Part shown: positions 20,991 through 31,384 of the stretch, one piece after another
Layout: each line of letters begins with the position of its first letter
Position numbering within the stretch: the first letter of the stretch is position 1
From: Cristatella mucedo
Taxonomy: Eukaryota > Bryozoa > Phylactolaemata > Cristatellidae
Direction: 5' to 3'
NCBI GenBank assembly: GCA_009760855.2
Contig: WPIO01000066.1
Span: forward strand, 890,501-954,500
DNA length: 64,000 nucleotides
Position numbers and translations under genes: made by a program
The notes under the pieces: generated by a model
The model's database searches: none
What the model saw: only the letters and a program-made list of their open reading frames with translations
What the model was told of the DNA's origin: nothing

Positions 20991-22045
20991 GTTGTCCAAA
21001 AATTAATGTAAAAATATTTATGAACCGGCCGTTTAAATTGAAAGTTGATCTAGGACGTCTTAAATTAGTCAACGCGTAGGAAATCATAGTACGCCAAGCA
21101 CATAGAAAAATATCAAATGTATCTCCACTCACAAATCCTAAGAAACAATGAAAGCTAGTTCATAAGACACTTGACTAAATTGAGATACATACAAGATGCA
21201 ATGACACGCATACACTTTAAGAGTAGCCAAGTAGCAAATGGGGGCGATTAGGAATATTTTCACGACTGTAGCAAGTGCAAGCAAAGAAAGAAGTATCCAG
21301 AAAGACCAACTACTTGCATCATTAAGCGTTCTTCTGTACTAGTGTGTGCACCAATGCTGACACTACTAATTCTGTAAGCAGCTTCTAGTATAGATATGGC
21401 GGTTTCTTGAGGCCCTGTGGAAAAGCTAGGATATTATAAGCAACAAAAAATAGCGACAAAGAATTCCCTCACTACTTTCTTAGAGAATAAGAATTTTTAC
21501 TTGCATTGGTAAATAAAGAGCCATTTTTGTGCAGCCGCTCTGTAGCATCATCTTACTTCAGCTTGAGGACATTGTGTAAGTAAAGGTGCTAATCTTTGCC
21601 GATGCCCGAAAATACCGGTGAAGCCCAGAGCCTTTGAATCACAGCTATCGACGTTTTTGGTAGAGCACGAATACCGGTAGAAATGCCGACGTTAGGGGTA
21701 AACTGGAGGAATACATAGGACTCATACCTTACTTATTACAACTAATGTCGGTATCCATAGCCTAGAGCGGTCTATACAACAGCCACAGATGGGTTACTAG
21801 TGTTAAGCTTAAGCTACAGCCTGCATTAACTTTCGTCCTACCACCAGGCAACTGCTGAAATGCTTGGCTTAAAGCCTGAACAAACTCAATTGGCCGAAAC
21901 TCAAATGCCAGATACGAGGTGCTTAGGATGATAGCAATGGACGTCGTTGTGGAGAGAGGGCAAGCTGCTGGAATGACACGGCTCTTTGACCGACTCTTTC
22001 TAGTTCACAGTCCTGTGAAGCTCGGGCCTTTCAATGTGTAATTTC
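20991..22045. other. Unassigned sequence
   Basis: No repeat or coding signal recognised. Confidence 0.3.
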
Positions 22046-22049
22046 ACCT

Positions 22050-22220
22050 GTGAACATGCATATACCTGTAACCCCTAACTATGTAATTCTTGTTGTTGTT
22101 GAGCATGCTTCAACTAACCATTCGATTGTGCTTCCTTTGCAGAAAATTTAAAGTGCTTAAAACGAGATTGAGTTCTCTAAGAGTACTATATCAAATGTAT
22201 TACTATTACTGTTATCATTA
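22050..22220 (+). mobile_element. LINE-A 3' tail, diverged
   Basis: Contains 'TGTAACCCCTAACTATGTAATTCTTGTTG', 'CATTCGATTGTGCTTCCTTTGCAG' and 'AACGAGATTGAGTTCTCT', then an ATT-type tail. Confidence 0.7.
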
Positions 22221-22224
22221 GCAT

Positions 22225-23385
22225 CTACATATACAAATTAGAAAATTATCTTTCCCCTTTTGACACGACACTCATAATTGCTATACCACCGAGGTAGCAC
22301 TGTAAATATCATTAGCGGATCATCTTAAAAACATGACATTTGTGACCGAGATGTAATAACTAAAATACCTAGCTTAGGTGTAGGGGTTGACTAATCTTAG
22401 ATAACAGAAATTTGGAGTGGGGTCGAGATAAATAGATTAGCTCGCAACTTGGCAGCCCAGCAATCCGATCACAATTCCAGAACATAAACATATTTTGGGA
22501 ATGCAATCAGGACACAAGAAAATGAGCACATTTGCAAATTCCCATTTAATGATCCTTCGCTAAAGCCTTGCTGATAATTGACAATGACATAATTAAATAT
22601 GATCATTTTAAGTAATGGCAATGGAGCAATAATAGCTTTAAATGTATGCTTATTCAAATTACATACATGTTATAATAGTAATGATATTCATAGTAATAAC
22701 AAAAACAAGAAAATTGTACAGCACTTTAAGAGAACTACGCCTCGGTTGACACAACTTACAAATACTGGATAGGGAACATGTTGTTGCATTAGGTAAATCG
22801 ACAGTTCCAAATGTCTGAGGTGCTGTGCTGTAGTTTCAGGGCTACCCTCGAATAGCATCTTATTTAAAATCCTTTAAGAAAACAAAACAACATGTTGATA
22901 CGCTGCTGCAATGTAATGTAATGTAGCTTTCGCTGATGTATTGTAAAGAGACGACTGCAAAATCAATACGGCTACTCGTGTCCTTTTGTTCCGGGCTCAA
23001 AATGAAAAGAAACGTCATCAGCATGATATTACAGACCATGATTTAGAACCAGAACTACTTGGGATAAGCCCTACTACGCTATGCAATGCAAGTAACACAC
23101 AGGCCATTTAAGCAGCGGTCAGTGACTATGCATATACGTTTGATAAGTGCAGTGAAAGTTGCACAGTGCTTTAACCGGGTCACCTAACATCCACCCGGTC
23201 GGTAAGCGGAATCTTGCTCGAACTTGCTGCTTTAGCCTAGTACTATTAATAAGCTAGTGGTTCATGCATCCTAATGCATATTAGCATAAAACAGCTCTGA
23301 GAGAGCTTCCTGGTGGCTTAGGTACATGTACTGATCAGGAACCAAGTCAGGAGAGTTTTAACATGCCATTCCAGATTCATCGAAA
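22225..23385. other. Unassigned sequence
   Basis: A weak SINE1/LINE-A tail-like phrase on the minus strand near 22705-22745 is the only resemblance to a repeat. No exon recognised. Confidence 0.3.
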
Positions 23386-23389
23386 ATTG

Positions 23390-23515
23390 GATTCAACAGC
23401 CTCATTGGTATAGCACCAGAAGACCTATTTTTGTTATCACTGCTGCTTGCAGTGGAAATAAAGAACTGCCAGTTGCAGGATTCGAGAACTCGAACTAACA
23501 AGCTGGATCATAAAG
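23390..23515 (-). mobile_element. SINE2, diverged
   Basis: Antisense of the SINE2 middle and tail: GGTCTTCTGGTGCTATACCAATGAGGCTGTTGAATCC. A decayed head with GAGTTCTCGAATCCTGCAACTGGC lies upstream in element orientation. Confidence 0.5.
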
Positions 23516-23559
23516 TGAAAGGCCCATAAACGTAGGCTACTTACGGTTGCCTGATTCAT

Positions 23560-23816
23560 CACCATATAATCATCAGCTCCACTGTAAAGTCAATCAACTT
23601 TCAGCTACATAATATTGCGAAAATTCGAGCTCACTTACACAGGAATAGTAATCCAAATTGCTCCATGCATTTGTAACATCCGTCTCAATATCTGCCACTC
23701 ACTACTTGCTGGTCTACCAACCAAGGAAATTAGGCTCTTACAGTTGGTGAAAAACTCTACAACTAGGCTTGTCTGTCGTGAGCATCACAGTTGCCATATC
23801 GCACCACTTCTCACGG
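23560..23816 (+). mobile_element. LINE-A internal fragment
   Basis: Matches LINE-A from 'CATCAGCTCCACTGTAAAGTC' to 'TCGCACCACTTCTCACGGACCTG', then stops abruptly where a second LINE-A copy begins further upstream in element coordinates. Confidence 0.65.
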
Positions 23817-25025
23817 ACCTGGGCAACTTCCGCCCAGTCTCCCTTCTACCGTTCCTATCGAAGACACTGGAACGAGTCGTGACAGACCAGCTGAACTCAT
23901 ATATTTAATCTTCAAACCTTGCTATTAAGTTCCACTGTGGTTTTAGAGCTAATGATTATAGACTCAGCATTGCTTCGGGTGTATAACGACCTACTTAGGA
24001 ATAGCAGACCTAGGAAGAGTATCTCTGCTTGTTCTGCTCGATCTTTCGGCAGCTTTTAATACTATTGATCACCATGTCCATCTTGAGCGCCTCTCATCTC
24101 GCCTGGGCATCAGTGGTACTCCATTGCAATGGTCCAGGTCTTATCTCAATGGGAGACTCAAGAGTATTGATGTGAATGGACTAAGATCGTCAAAGGAGCC
24201 TGTGGAATATGGGGTACCTCGTGGATCTGTGCTCAGTCCCATTCTTTCCATAGCTTATACTCTCCCTCTTGCCAATGTGATTGCCAAGCACAATCTAGAC
24301 TTTCACTCCTATGCAGATAATACTCAGCTGTGGCTTTCCTTTGATCCCTCCCAGCCCTCCAGCATATCAAATTCTCTCAACTTCCTTGTTGCATGTATTG
24401 AGTACATCTGTATATGGATGACTGAGTTTTCTTAAATCGAATGATGATAAAACTAACTTTCTAGTTATGGGCAAAGCAAGTGTGATTCAGAAATTGGAAA
24501 GGCTAACGCTCAAAATTGGCTCTGCCAGCATATCTCTTGGATGAACTCTAGGTGTCAGGTTCCAAAGTGACATTTCATTGGACGGCCACATCAGCCCCAC
24601 TGTCTAGTCTGCCTACTTTCAGCTACATAACATTGCCAAAATTTGGGCTTGTTTGGACAAGTATACCACATCTAATTTAGTCCATGCACTTGTGACATCC
24701 TGTCAGTCTTGGCTTCTGTATTTCTTGGAATCATTGTATCCCTTTCATTCTGTATTGCTTGCTGGTCTACCGGCCTGTGCAGTCAGTTGCTTACAGCAGG
24801 TGCAACACTATGCAGCTAGGCTTGTCTGTCGTGAGCTTCACAGTTGCCACATCACAATACTTCCCGCACCTGCACTGTCTCCCAGGCAAGCAACAGATCG
24901 ACTTCAAGGTTTTGTCCTTGTTAACTTTATGCATGCTATTACAAAACACGTGATCATGCTTTCTTTACAGCACATGTAAAGTGCCTAGAAACAGATTAAG
25001 TTCATTGAGGTTGCAATTATTATCA
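23817..25025 (+). mobile_element. LINE-A copy with RT domain and 3' tail, internal deletions
   Basis: Starts upstream of the RT palm with 'NFRPVSLLPFLSKTLERVV', a conserved non-LTR RT block, then a broken palm ([17 protein letters not shown]) and 'YGVPRGSVLSP'. Catalytic YADD is changed to YADN. The C-terminal half is shortened, and the copy jumps at about 24920 to the 3' UTR and hairpin (AGATTAAGTTCATTGAGG) with an ATT tail. It is the only copy here reaching this far toward the RT N-terminus. Confidence 0.75.
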
Positions 25026-25122
25026 TTATTTCTCCACAACAGGGTAAAATTCTTGCTCGTGAGTTCGTGCCATTTAGTTCGGCAGTTGAATCATCGGCAG
25101 TGGCCCCATGTGTCAAAGCTCT

Positions 25123-25125
<3 letters not shown>

Positions 25126-25181
<56 letters not shown>
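25126..25181. repeat. (GT)n microsatellite
   Basis: About 28 uninterrupted GT units. Open frames made of Cys/Val or Thr/His repeats across it are artefacts. Confidence 0.97.
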
Positions 25182-25183
<2 letters not shown>

Positions 25184-25199
25184 TGCACAAGGACGTGCG

Positions 25200-25845
25200 A
25201 GGTAGAACTTGTAATGAGGCTTTGAGCACTCTGCAATTATAAGGTTTATTGCTCTCTACTGAAGCAAGGGTTTCTTACAACATACTTTGTTAATACATAA
25301 CTGAAAGTTCAGTACATTGCAATAAAGAGCAGTACATGGCCAAGAATTTTCGTCTGAAGGGCAGAACCTTAACTTGTAAGATTTGCCATTTGAATATTGA
25401 TCGTGATAACACTCGAGAAGTCGATGATACTTTTGCTCTCGCACTACACTTCATGTATTGCTAAAGAAAGTGTGTGCTATCACCTACAATCTAGAATAAT
25501 TAGACACATGACCTTTTTCTGATTCAACATGAATAATGCATTTTTGATAGTATTGCCCGAGCTGAGAAAAAAACGACATGAACCTAGTAAATTGAGAATG
25601 ATAAATGTCTACATCATTGGTAATATACAAGGCAAAAGTATTTTCTAACTAAGATTTGAAAATTGACAGTGTTTGACAAGTTTGAATTAGTTCCCGATTC
25701 TCCAGGACCCATTGCACCCTGAAATTTCCTCTGCTTTCTGCATTGGCTGTCACTCTTCTCATGAACTCAATATGTGATGGGCCTGATGGTCAACTAATCC
25801 AAAGAGGTGGACTAGTGCAACACAATCGAAGGACCTAATAGTATA
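25200..25845. other. Unassigned AT-rich sequence
   Basis: No repeat or coding signal recognised. Confidence 0.3.
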
Positions 25846-25849
25846 AGGC

Positions 25850-26138
25850 ATGATGTTGAAGCCGCTATGCTGCTTGATAGTCAGCCAATGCATTTTGACG
25901 AAGATAAATGCACTGTGGGAGTTGCAAAGTATAGGACAGATAAGCTTAGTTGCCCAGTGTTACACCACCTGTAAGCACTTTATTGTACAGGCAGCAAGAC
26001 CTTCAAGTACTAACAGATTTCTGGTCGAGATCTCACTAATTTTAGACGAGCTTGGTTGGGGGAGTTCTGATCTGACAAGCCTGAATTCTCGTAATGTACA
26101 CTGGCTTGACTGTGGATAATGTGCTCGTCTAGTGACAA
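25850..26138 (-). mobile_element. Ancient LINE-A-related fragment
   Basis: Weak but ordered antisense similarity to the LINE-A C-terminal region: 'ATAAGCTTAGTTGCCCAGTGTTACACCACCTGTAAG', 'GTACAGGCAGCAAGACC', and 'GGCTTGACTGTGGATAATGTGCTCGTCTAGTGA'. Far more diverged than other copies. Confidence 0.45.
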
Positions 26139-26139
26139 G

Positions 26140-26288
26140 TTAAGGGCCGTAATACCCCAAGAGGTTAGGTGCTGTGGGTTCGAATCCTTCAGTGGGCGAT
26201 CCTAAATTGCCAACTGCAAGCAGTAGTGATAGCCATTAAGGCTCTTCTGCCACTATACAAATGAGGCTGTTAAATCAGCTAAGTTATT
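26140..26288 (+). mobile_element. SINE2
   Basis: Contains a B box GGTTCGAATCC in GTGGGTTCGAATCCTTCAGTGGGCGATCC, then CTGCAAGCAGTAGTGATAGCCATTAAGGCTCTTCTGCC and the tail ACTATACAAATGAGGCTGTTAAATCAGCTAA. The 5' head is weak. Confidence 0.7.
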
Positions 26289-26308
26289 TTGAATAGAGCC
26301 TGCCAATT

Positions 26309-26449
26309 CTAAGGAGAGGTAGTAGAAGATATGCTCAGCAAGTCCATTAGGACAGCTAGGCTTTCCACATAGTAGGCAACACTTGGTTTTCCCGCAGTTG
26401 GTAACTTGGTGTTGTCATTTCCTTCGAGAAATTGTACTGCTTGATCGTA
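26309..26449 (-). CDS. Weak candidate second-half exon for the 27357-27518 CARD-like exon
   Basis: On the minus strand a phase-0 reading from a CGCCAG acceptor (exon from 26449) encodes 'YDQAVQFLEGNDNTKLP...' and ends at a stop at 26309. 'DQAVQFLE' has the spacing of CARD helix 4, and the exon lies downstream of the CARD-like first exon in the right direction and phase. The pyrimidine tract is poor and the match is short, so this is a suggestion only. Confidence 0.15.
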   Translation of the reverse strand, partial: YDQAVQFLEGNDNTKLPTAGKPSVAYYVESLAVLMDLLSISSTTSP

Positions 26450-26524
26450 CTGGCGATTACATCGGCTAGAGTAAGAGCAAAATTCGGTAAGTTTAGACAG
26501 GTATAGATTGGTAAGTTGGAGCAA

Positions 26525-27030
26525 GAGAAGTGAGAGACCTATAATTGAGTGGCATAGCCACTAAGTTAATGCATTTCTTGCTGGAGAGCCAAAGTAGTAA
26601 ATCGTAAGTGCTGCGACGTGGCTGACTTAAAGCTTACAACTGAAAAGCACAGTGGCCGAGTATTGCACTATCCGAAAGTTTCATATTTCAAGGGCATGGA
26701 CTACCGGCAAGAAAAAGTGACAGGTCTAGACACGACGTTTTCAATATATGGAACTCAGCAGTAGCACTGCTATCCAAGTATGTCTAAAGAAATTCGCTAA
26801 CTCGGAAGCCTGGGGGGCCACACAGAGCCAGTAGTCCGATAAACATACACTACTCATAGCATAAAAAGCATGTTTAACTAGGCAGGATTACGTTTGAGAA
26901 CAGCTAACGTTATTGTCGAGTGGCTACACGCCCAGATGTAAGAAAACGACACCGAAAGGTAGCTGTACCATAGTTGTAACTCTCCAATGGCTGCCCTGCT
27001 ATTTATCTGCCTTAAGAGTGACTGGCGACG
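26525..27030. other. Unassigned sequence
   Basis: No repeat or exon recognised. Confidence 0.3.
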
Positions 27031-27033
27031 TGT

Positions 27034-27146
27034 CATGCTCCTACCTTATGCCACCTTCATGCTCCTACCCTATGCCACCTTCGTACTCTTACCCTATGCC
27101 ACCTTCATGCTCTTACCATGTTCCATCTTCATGCTCCTACCCTATT
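27034..27146 (+). repeat. 24-bp minisatellite, about 4.7 units
   Basis: Unit CATGCTCCTACCCTATGCCACCTT starts at 27034, 27058, 27082, 27106 and 27130 with few mismatches. Since 24 is divisible by three, the + strand reads as an 8-residue repeat (MLLPYATF) in a 65-codon frame. No splice or family evidence makes it coding. Confidence 0.9.
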
Positions 27147-27199
27147 TTAATATGTTGCACGTGTCCGAAACCAACAAAGCGTAGGTAGGTATGTGCTAT

Positions 27200-27312
27200 A
27201 ATAATAATAATAATACACTTGATAAAGCACCCTCAGAGAACCCAATCTCTTTCTAGGTGCTTTACATTTGCTGCAAAGGAAACACGATCGAATGGTAAGT
27301 GGTATCGTGCTA
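27200..27312 (-). mobile_element. LINE-A 3' tail
   Basis: (TAA)n followed by the antisense stem-loop (GCACCCTCAGAGAACCCAATCTCTTTCTAGGTGC) and the first 60 bp of 3' UTR. It lies immediately downstream of the CARD-like first exon's donor, within its intron. Confidence 0.8.
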
Positions 27313-27356
27313 TGGCATGAAGGTACCTCCCAGATTGTTTGCCTGCTTGCATTTAC

Positions 27357-27518
27357 CTTGACACGGTCCCTATCGTCACCTGAAAGCTGCTTCTTTGAGA
27401 ACATGTACTCAGCAATCAAGCATGAGTGAGCTTTCATAAGACGATTCATAAACAAAGGTCGCATAGTCTCCAGGACTTCAAGAAGATCCAGTTGTGCATT
27501 ATTGACACGGCCAGCCAT
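27357..27518 (-). CDS. First exon of a CARD-like death-fold protein (partial gene)
   Basis: ATG at 27518, preceded by in-frame stops, opens 54 codons that end at a splice donor (AAG|GTAAAT; last base 27357, phase 0). The peptide includes 'LLEVLETMRPLFMNRLMKAH' and 'LIAEYMFSKKQLSGDDRDRV', which fits helices 1-3 of a CARD: L..L...RP.f...L......+.eY......Ls.dd.d.V. Such N-terminal CARDs start caspase and adaptor proteins of apoptosis or innate immunity. The domain is split before helix 4, exactly as in the exon ending at 2146. Downstream minus-strand DNA is mostly LINE/SINE; 26309-26449 is a weak candidate for the next exon. The rest of the protein is not identified. Confidence 0.4.
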
Positions 27519-27529
27519 TTACCATTACA

Positions 27530-27888
27530 ATCTAGAGAAGATGAGTCGGTAAGCGAGTGACAAGAAATGCAGACGACTTGTGCACACCGCTTTCGAAAGC
27601 ACTACGTCAATTGCAAGCAATCATAAAATGAGTGGTACAAAACCGTGGCAGCTCGAAGGCTAGCAATTATGGATCATAAGAAAAAAATACGGAACCTTTG
27701 TTAGGTAAGCAAACGCATCTGTCTAGGACAACTAATCTTTTGATACATCGTAGAACTCTCGGCAGAAATGAAAGCACAGAGACACGACCATTGGACATCA
27801 TCGTGTAGTTTTTCGGGATATTGTAACAACAAAGCGAATGTATTTAGCTACCGTTGGCCGGCTTTCACTTCATATAAAAAGGGGCAAC
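27530..27888. other. Unassigned sequence upstream of the CARD-like first exon
   Basis: Expected to hold the promoter and 5' UTR if the 27357-27518 exon is real. No clear TATA box or repeat seen. Confidence 0.25.
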
Positions 27889-27889
27889 A

Positions 27890-28259
27890 TTCAGATAATG
27901 ACCTCAAATTCTTTGGAGACTGTGCATTTAGTTGGTATGCTCCCAAAGCCTGGAACTCACTCTCGACTTGCGTCACAACATCCCCTGATTTGACCACAAT
28001 TAAAAAGAACTTAAAAACACACCTAATTAGGACAGCATTTAGTGGGTCCCTGTGATTCTTCCTTTATGTGCTTATGTGTGCTGACACTGTTGCATGCCAC
28101 ACCTAACCATGTTATTCATGCTGTTTATCAAGCATGATATTACTCACCATTCAATCGCGTATCCCTTTGCAGCAAATGTAAAGCACCCAGAAAGAGATTT
28201 AGTTCTCTTGGGGTGCTTTATCAAGTGCATTCTTATTCTTATTATTATTATTATTATTA
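27890..28259 (+). mobile_element. LINE-A 3' end
   Basis: From 'CAGATAATGACCTCAAATTCTTTGGAGACTG' through '[20 protein letters not shown]' and '[17 protein letters not shown]' (stop) to the 3' UTR, hairpin and (ATT)n ending at 28259. Confidence 0.8.
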
Positions 28260-28500
28260 AGTGGTGGAGGCTATCACTGCTACAGGAGAGCCAAGCACTT
28301 TCGGGGACATTCAGCACTCGATTTAAATGGCTTTTAAGCAAAGCTTGCAACATTGGCAGAGCTTGATAAATCCAAAGCACGTTGTTGTAAATATTGTATT
28401 AAATATGAGGTAAAATGGTAGCAGTAGGAGCTGGCTGTCTTTTTGCGAAGCATTGCTTGATACTAGCACACGTTTGTCGGCATGCGACCCAAAAAATAAG
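28260..28500. other. Unassigned sequence
   Basis: No repeat or coding signal recognised. Confidence 0.25.
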
Positions 28501-28504
28501 AGAA

Positions 28505-28572
28505 ATAAATAATTCATTTCTATAGCATTCCAAGAAAACTGAAACTCTATCCGGGCGTTTCACAAATGCCAA
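28505..28572 (-). mobile_element. SINE1-type tail, diverged
   Basis: Antisense of CGCCCGGATAGAGTTTCAGTTTTCTTGGAATGCTATAGAAATGAATTATT, an eroded version of the shared tail. Confidence 0.45.
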
Positions 28573-28711
28573 AGGCCTCGCGCTCTCGATCTCGGTAGTA
28601 AAAGGCAATCACCTTATGGCCGATTGGTATAGTATACACCTGCCTGACACAGTCTCAAAAGTGCAGCACACTTGACAGCAGCAACTGAGGCTGGCAGCAG
28701 GGTCCTTAATA

Positions 28712-28800
28712 AAAATAATGATAATAATAATAATAATTCATATAGCGCCGCTCATAGAGCTCATTCTCTTTCTAGGCACTTTACATTTGCTGCCAAGGAA
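28712..28800 (-). mobile_element. LINE-A/SINE1 tail fragment
   Basis: (TAA)n at 28716-28738, then TTCATATAGCGCCGCTCATAGAGCTCATTCTCTTTCTAGGCAC and TTTACATTTGCTGCC, the antisense tail. Confidence 0.7.
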
Positions 28801-28809
28801 TTGCCCTCC

Positions 28810-29590
28810 ATAACTCAAGCAGCAGCAGCACCCCCCCCTCTAGGCTCTGCCGGTCCAGCCTTTAGCTCCTGCCGCCAGTTGGGCCGGTTGGGACCCTACA
28901 GCTCGGACTCTTGCGATCCTGGGCTGGCTCTTTGAAAGGCAAATGGCTGCACCGCTTCAGGCGCCCGTTACGTCGATCACTATCGACCAGGGCCTCTGAA
29001 TGCAAAAAGGCTGGCTACCGTAGCGACACAGCCAGCGGTCCTGCCGGTCTCGTAGCAAGCTCCTGACACTGCTAGAAGTTTCAGAGAGCTTCGACATCGC
29101 TTCGTATTCGCCAGAGCACAGACACGATCGTCCGGATCGCTGGCCTACCCCGAGATAGACAGAAAGAGAGCGCGAGAATCGCACGAGCTCGCGCGATAAA
29201 GTTGTAGACGAACCGCATGCGGATATGCTGGGGCAATCAAATCGATGCGAGGTAGCCGACGAAAAAAGCATGGGTATATTGAAATTTCTTACCGACCCCA
29301 AAAAACACCCAGCGACAGCCAACCGGCGAACAGGCTTGCGTAGCGCCTGGCGAATGGGAATTCCCCACGCACGAGGGCCATCCATCACTTCGATAACGCC
29401 CCGCCCCCGCGATGCACTGATGAGTGACGGGGCTTGGCTGAACGACCGGCGAAAGAGCCGTCGCCGCCGTCGCTCAGTCACGTGAATGCCAGCTTAGTTT
29501 CAACGAAATGCTGACCAGTCGACCTCGATTGGAGTGCGCTTGATCTTCAGCAGGCTCGTTCGGTGGCCGGTCCAGCCGCCCGCTGGCTGT
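28810..29590. other. GC- and CpG-rich block with candidate first exon
   Basis: Markedly richer in G+C and CpG than the flanks. On the minus strand an ATG at 29481 opens 63 codons, Arg-rich at first ('MTERRRRRLFRRSFSQAPSL'), ending at a donor-like TCG|GTAAGA (exon last base 29293, phase 0). This layout suits a CpG-island promoter with a first exon, possibly with a mitochondrial-type leader, but no downstream exon or family match was found. Confidence 0.3.
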
Positions 29591-29597
29591 GCAGCCG

Positions 29598-29600
<3 letters not shown>

Positions 29601-29658
<58 letters not shown>

Positions 29659-29848
29659 TCCTTCTCTCCCACTCTGTCTCTCTCTTTTCTCCTTCTACCT
29701 ATCGCTCTCTCTTTCTCCTCCTCCCTATCGCTCTCTCTCACTCCCTATCTCTCTCCCTCTTTCTCTCTCCCTCTCTCTCTCTCCCTCTCTCTCTCTCTTT
29801 CTTTCTCCCTCTCTCTTTCTCCTCTTCCCTATCGCTATTTCTCACTCC

Positions 29849-29931
<83 letters not shown>

Positions 29932-29998
29932 CTCTCCCTCCCTCCCTCTCTCTCTCCCTCTCTCTCTCCCTCTCTCTCTCTCCCACTCTCTCTCTCTC
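29601..29998 (+). repeat. CT-rich low-complexity array
   Basis: (CT)n runs interspersed with a degenerate 'TTTCTCCTCCTCCCTATCGCTCTCTC' unit. The same unit reappears at 31333-31384, on the far side of the solo LTR. Long Ser/Leu frames across it are artefacts. Confidence 0.95.
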
Positions 29999-31332
29999 TG
30001 TAACGCCGAAGGCTCGGCGGGGTAAGCTTGACCTGCCGCTTACCTAGCGGCGTAGCCTATCGCCTCATGCCGTTCGGTGCGCGCCTACGCGCAATAAGCT
30101 GGCCGCCACGAAACGAGCGTTTCTGGCGCTGACCTGCTTACCGTTACTAAAGGGGGTCGTGAGTCCGCGGCGTGAATTGGAAGCAAGACACACAAATTGG
30201 GGATTTTACTGAACTTTATTCGCAAGCGCACAAAGTCGCTGCGCGTCTAGTTCAGCTTTATCTCCACACTCCTCGCACGTTCAACACTCTTGCGGAGGGA
30301 ATACTCCTCTACACTAAGCGCGACCCGGACCCTAAACCCTAACCGGTGAACTAGGAATCCGTTCCCACCTGTGCCGAGGGAATACCCCAAACACGCCAAC
30401 TTAAACACTCGAGCGGAGGGAGTACTTCTCCACACTGAAGTGCGAACCGGAGTCTAAACCCTACCCGGTGAACTAGAACTCGGTTTCCACCAGTGCGACC
30501 GGAATACTCCACACACGCCAACTCAAGCACTCCTGCGGAGGAAATACTTCTCCACACTGAAGCGCGACCCGGAGCCTAAACCCTACCCGGTGAACTAGAG
30601 CTCCACACACGCCAACTACGCCTAGCTCGCGCCGGCAAATCCCTATGCCGAGACCACGTGCTAGCGCGCACACACACGACACAAAAGAAAACACAAAACA
30701 CGAAAGAACACACAAAATGCCAGCTCGGGCGCGATACGACCGTGTTCGGTGGGGTTCCACCGAATCCTCCTAGAGCTGTCTCGTCTTGTTCCGTCCATCG
30801 TCGGCGGACAGCCCGCCCTCCTCCCTCGCTTTTAGAGAAACGAGTGCCCGACGGCGTCGAGGCGCAGAGCCGGACCAGAGACAAAAGACACGAGGCAAAA
30901 GACCCAGAGCGAGCGTCGCTCGACTCTTAAATACTTGGCTGAGACAATGGGGCAAGAGCTTAGTGGTATTGGGCCCGGACACCTTGGCCAATTACGGAAA
31001 GGAATGACTACCGTTCCCAGGCCACTGGCAGGGCACCTCCGTCCAGCTTGAATGGCGAATGGGTTCCAGACGCTTCTTTCTTGGGAAGAGGGAAGGCGGG
31101 GGTTGACAGGCCAGCCAACATCTATCAGCAGCTTCCGCGAGTATCGGACCAATTCTAAAGGCCGAATCGCTGCTGCTCGTCTCCGAGCTTCCTGGCCTGC
31201 TCCTAAGCGCTTCCTCTCTAACCGCACTGACGCTCCTCTCTGGCTCACTGCTCCAGGACAAAGGGGCTCTAGCCCGCCGCCGAACAGCTCTTGTTCGCGC
31301 TAAAATTCAGCCAAAGCCAGCAGGGCGCTACA
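29999..31332. mobile_element. Probable solo LTR, 1334 bp
   Basis: Starts TGTAACGCC and ends GGCGCTACA, imperfect short inverted repeats of the TG...CA type typical of LTRs. The CT-rich unit to its left resumes directly to its right, so the element interrupts an older array; TCTC flanks both ends (a 4-bp duplication, or chance in a CT array). It has no coding domains, PBS or polypurine tract, as expected for a solo LTR. Minus-strand reading gives TATTTAAG (30926-30933) upstream of AATAAA (30215-30220), the order of promoter and polyadenylation signals, so minus orientation is favoured. A non-autonomous DNA element is the alternative. Confidence 0.6.
30245..30610 (-). repeat. ~121-bp tandem repeat, 3 units, inside the LTR
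   Basis: The phrases 'ACACT(G)AAGCGCGACCCGG', 'CTAAACCCTACCCGGTGAACTAG' and 'CGGAGGGAATACT' recur at about 121-122-bp intervals (for example 30311, 30432, 30554). Overlapping minus-strand frames are repetitive for that reason. Internal repeats of this kind are common in LTR U3 regions. Confidence 0.85.
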
Positions 31333-31384
31333 TCTCTTTCTCCTCCTCCCTATCGCTCTCTCTTTCTCCTCCTCCCTATCGCTC
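31333..31384 (+). repeat. CT-rich array, right flank of solo LTR
   Basis: Two units of 'TTTCTCCTCCTCCCTATCGCTC' continuing the array at 29601-29998. Confidence 0.8.

Noticed and set aside
24981-25236. Cys/Val and Thr/His repeat 'proteins'
   Set aside because: Produced by the (GT)n microsatellite at 25126-25181.
29534-30047. Long Ser/Leu-rich and Arg/Glu-rich open frames (also at 38758-39310)
   Set aside because: They are translations of (CT)n and (GA)n low-complexity DNA, open in several frames and on both strands at once.
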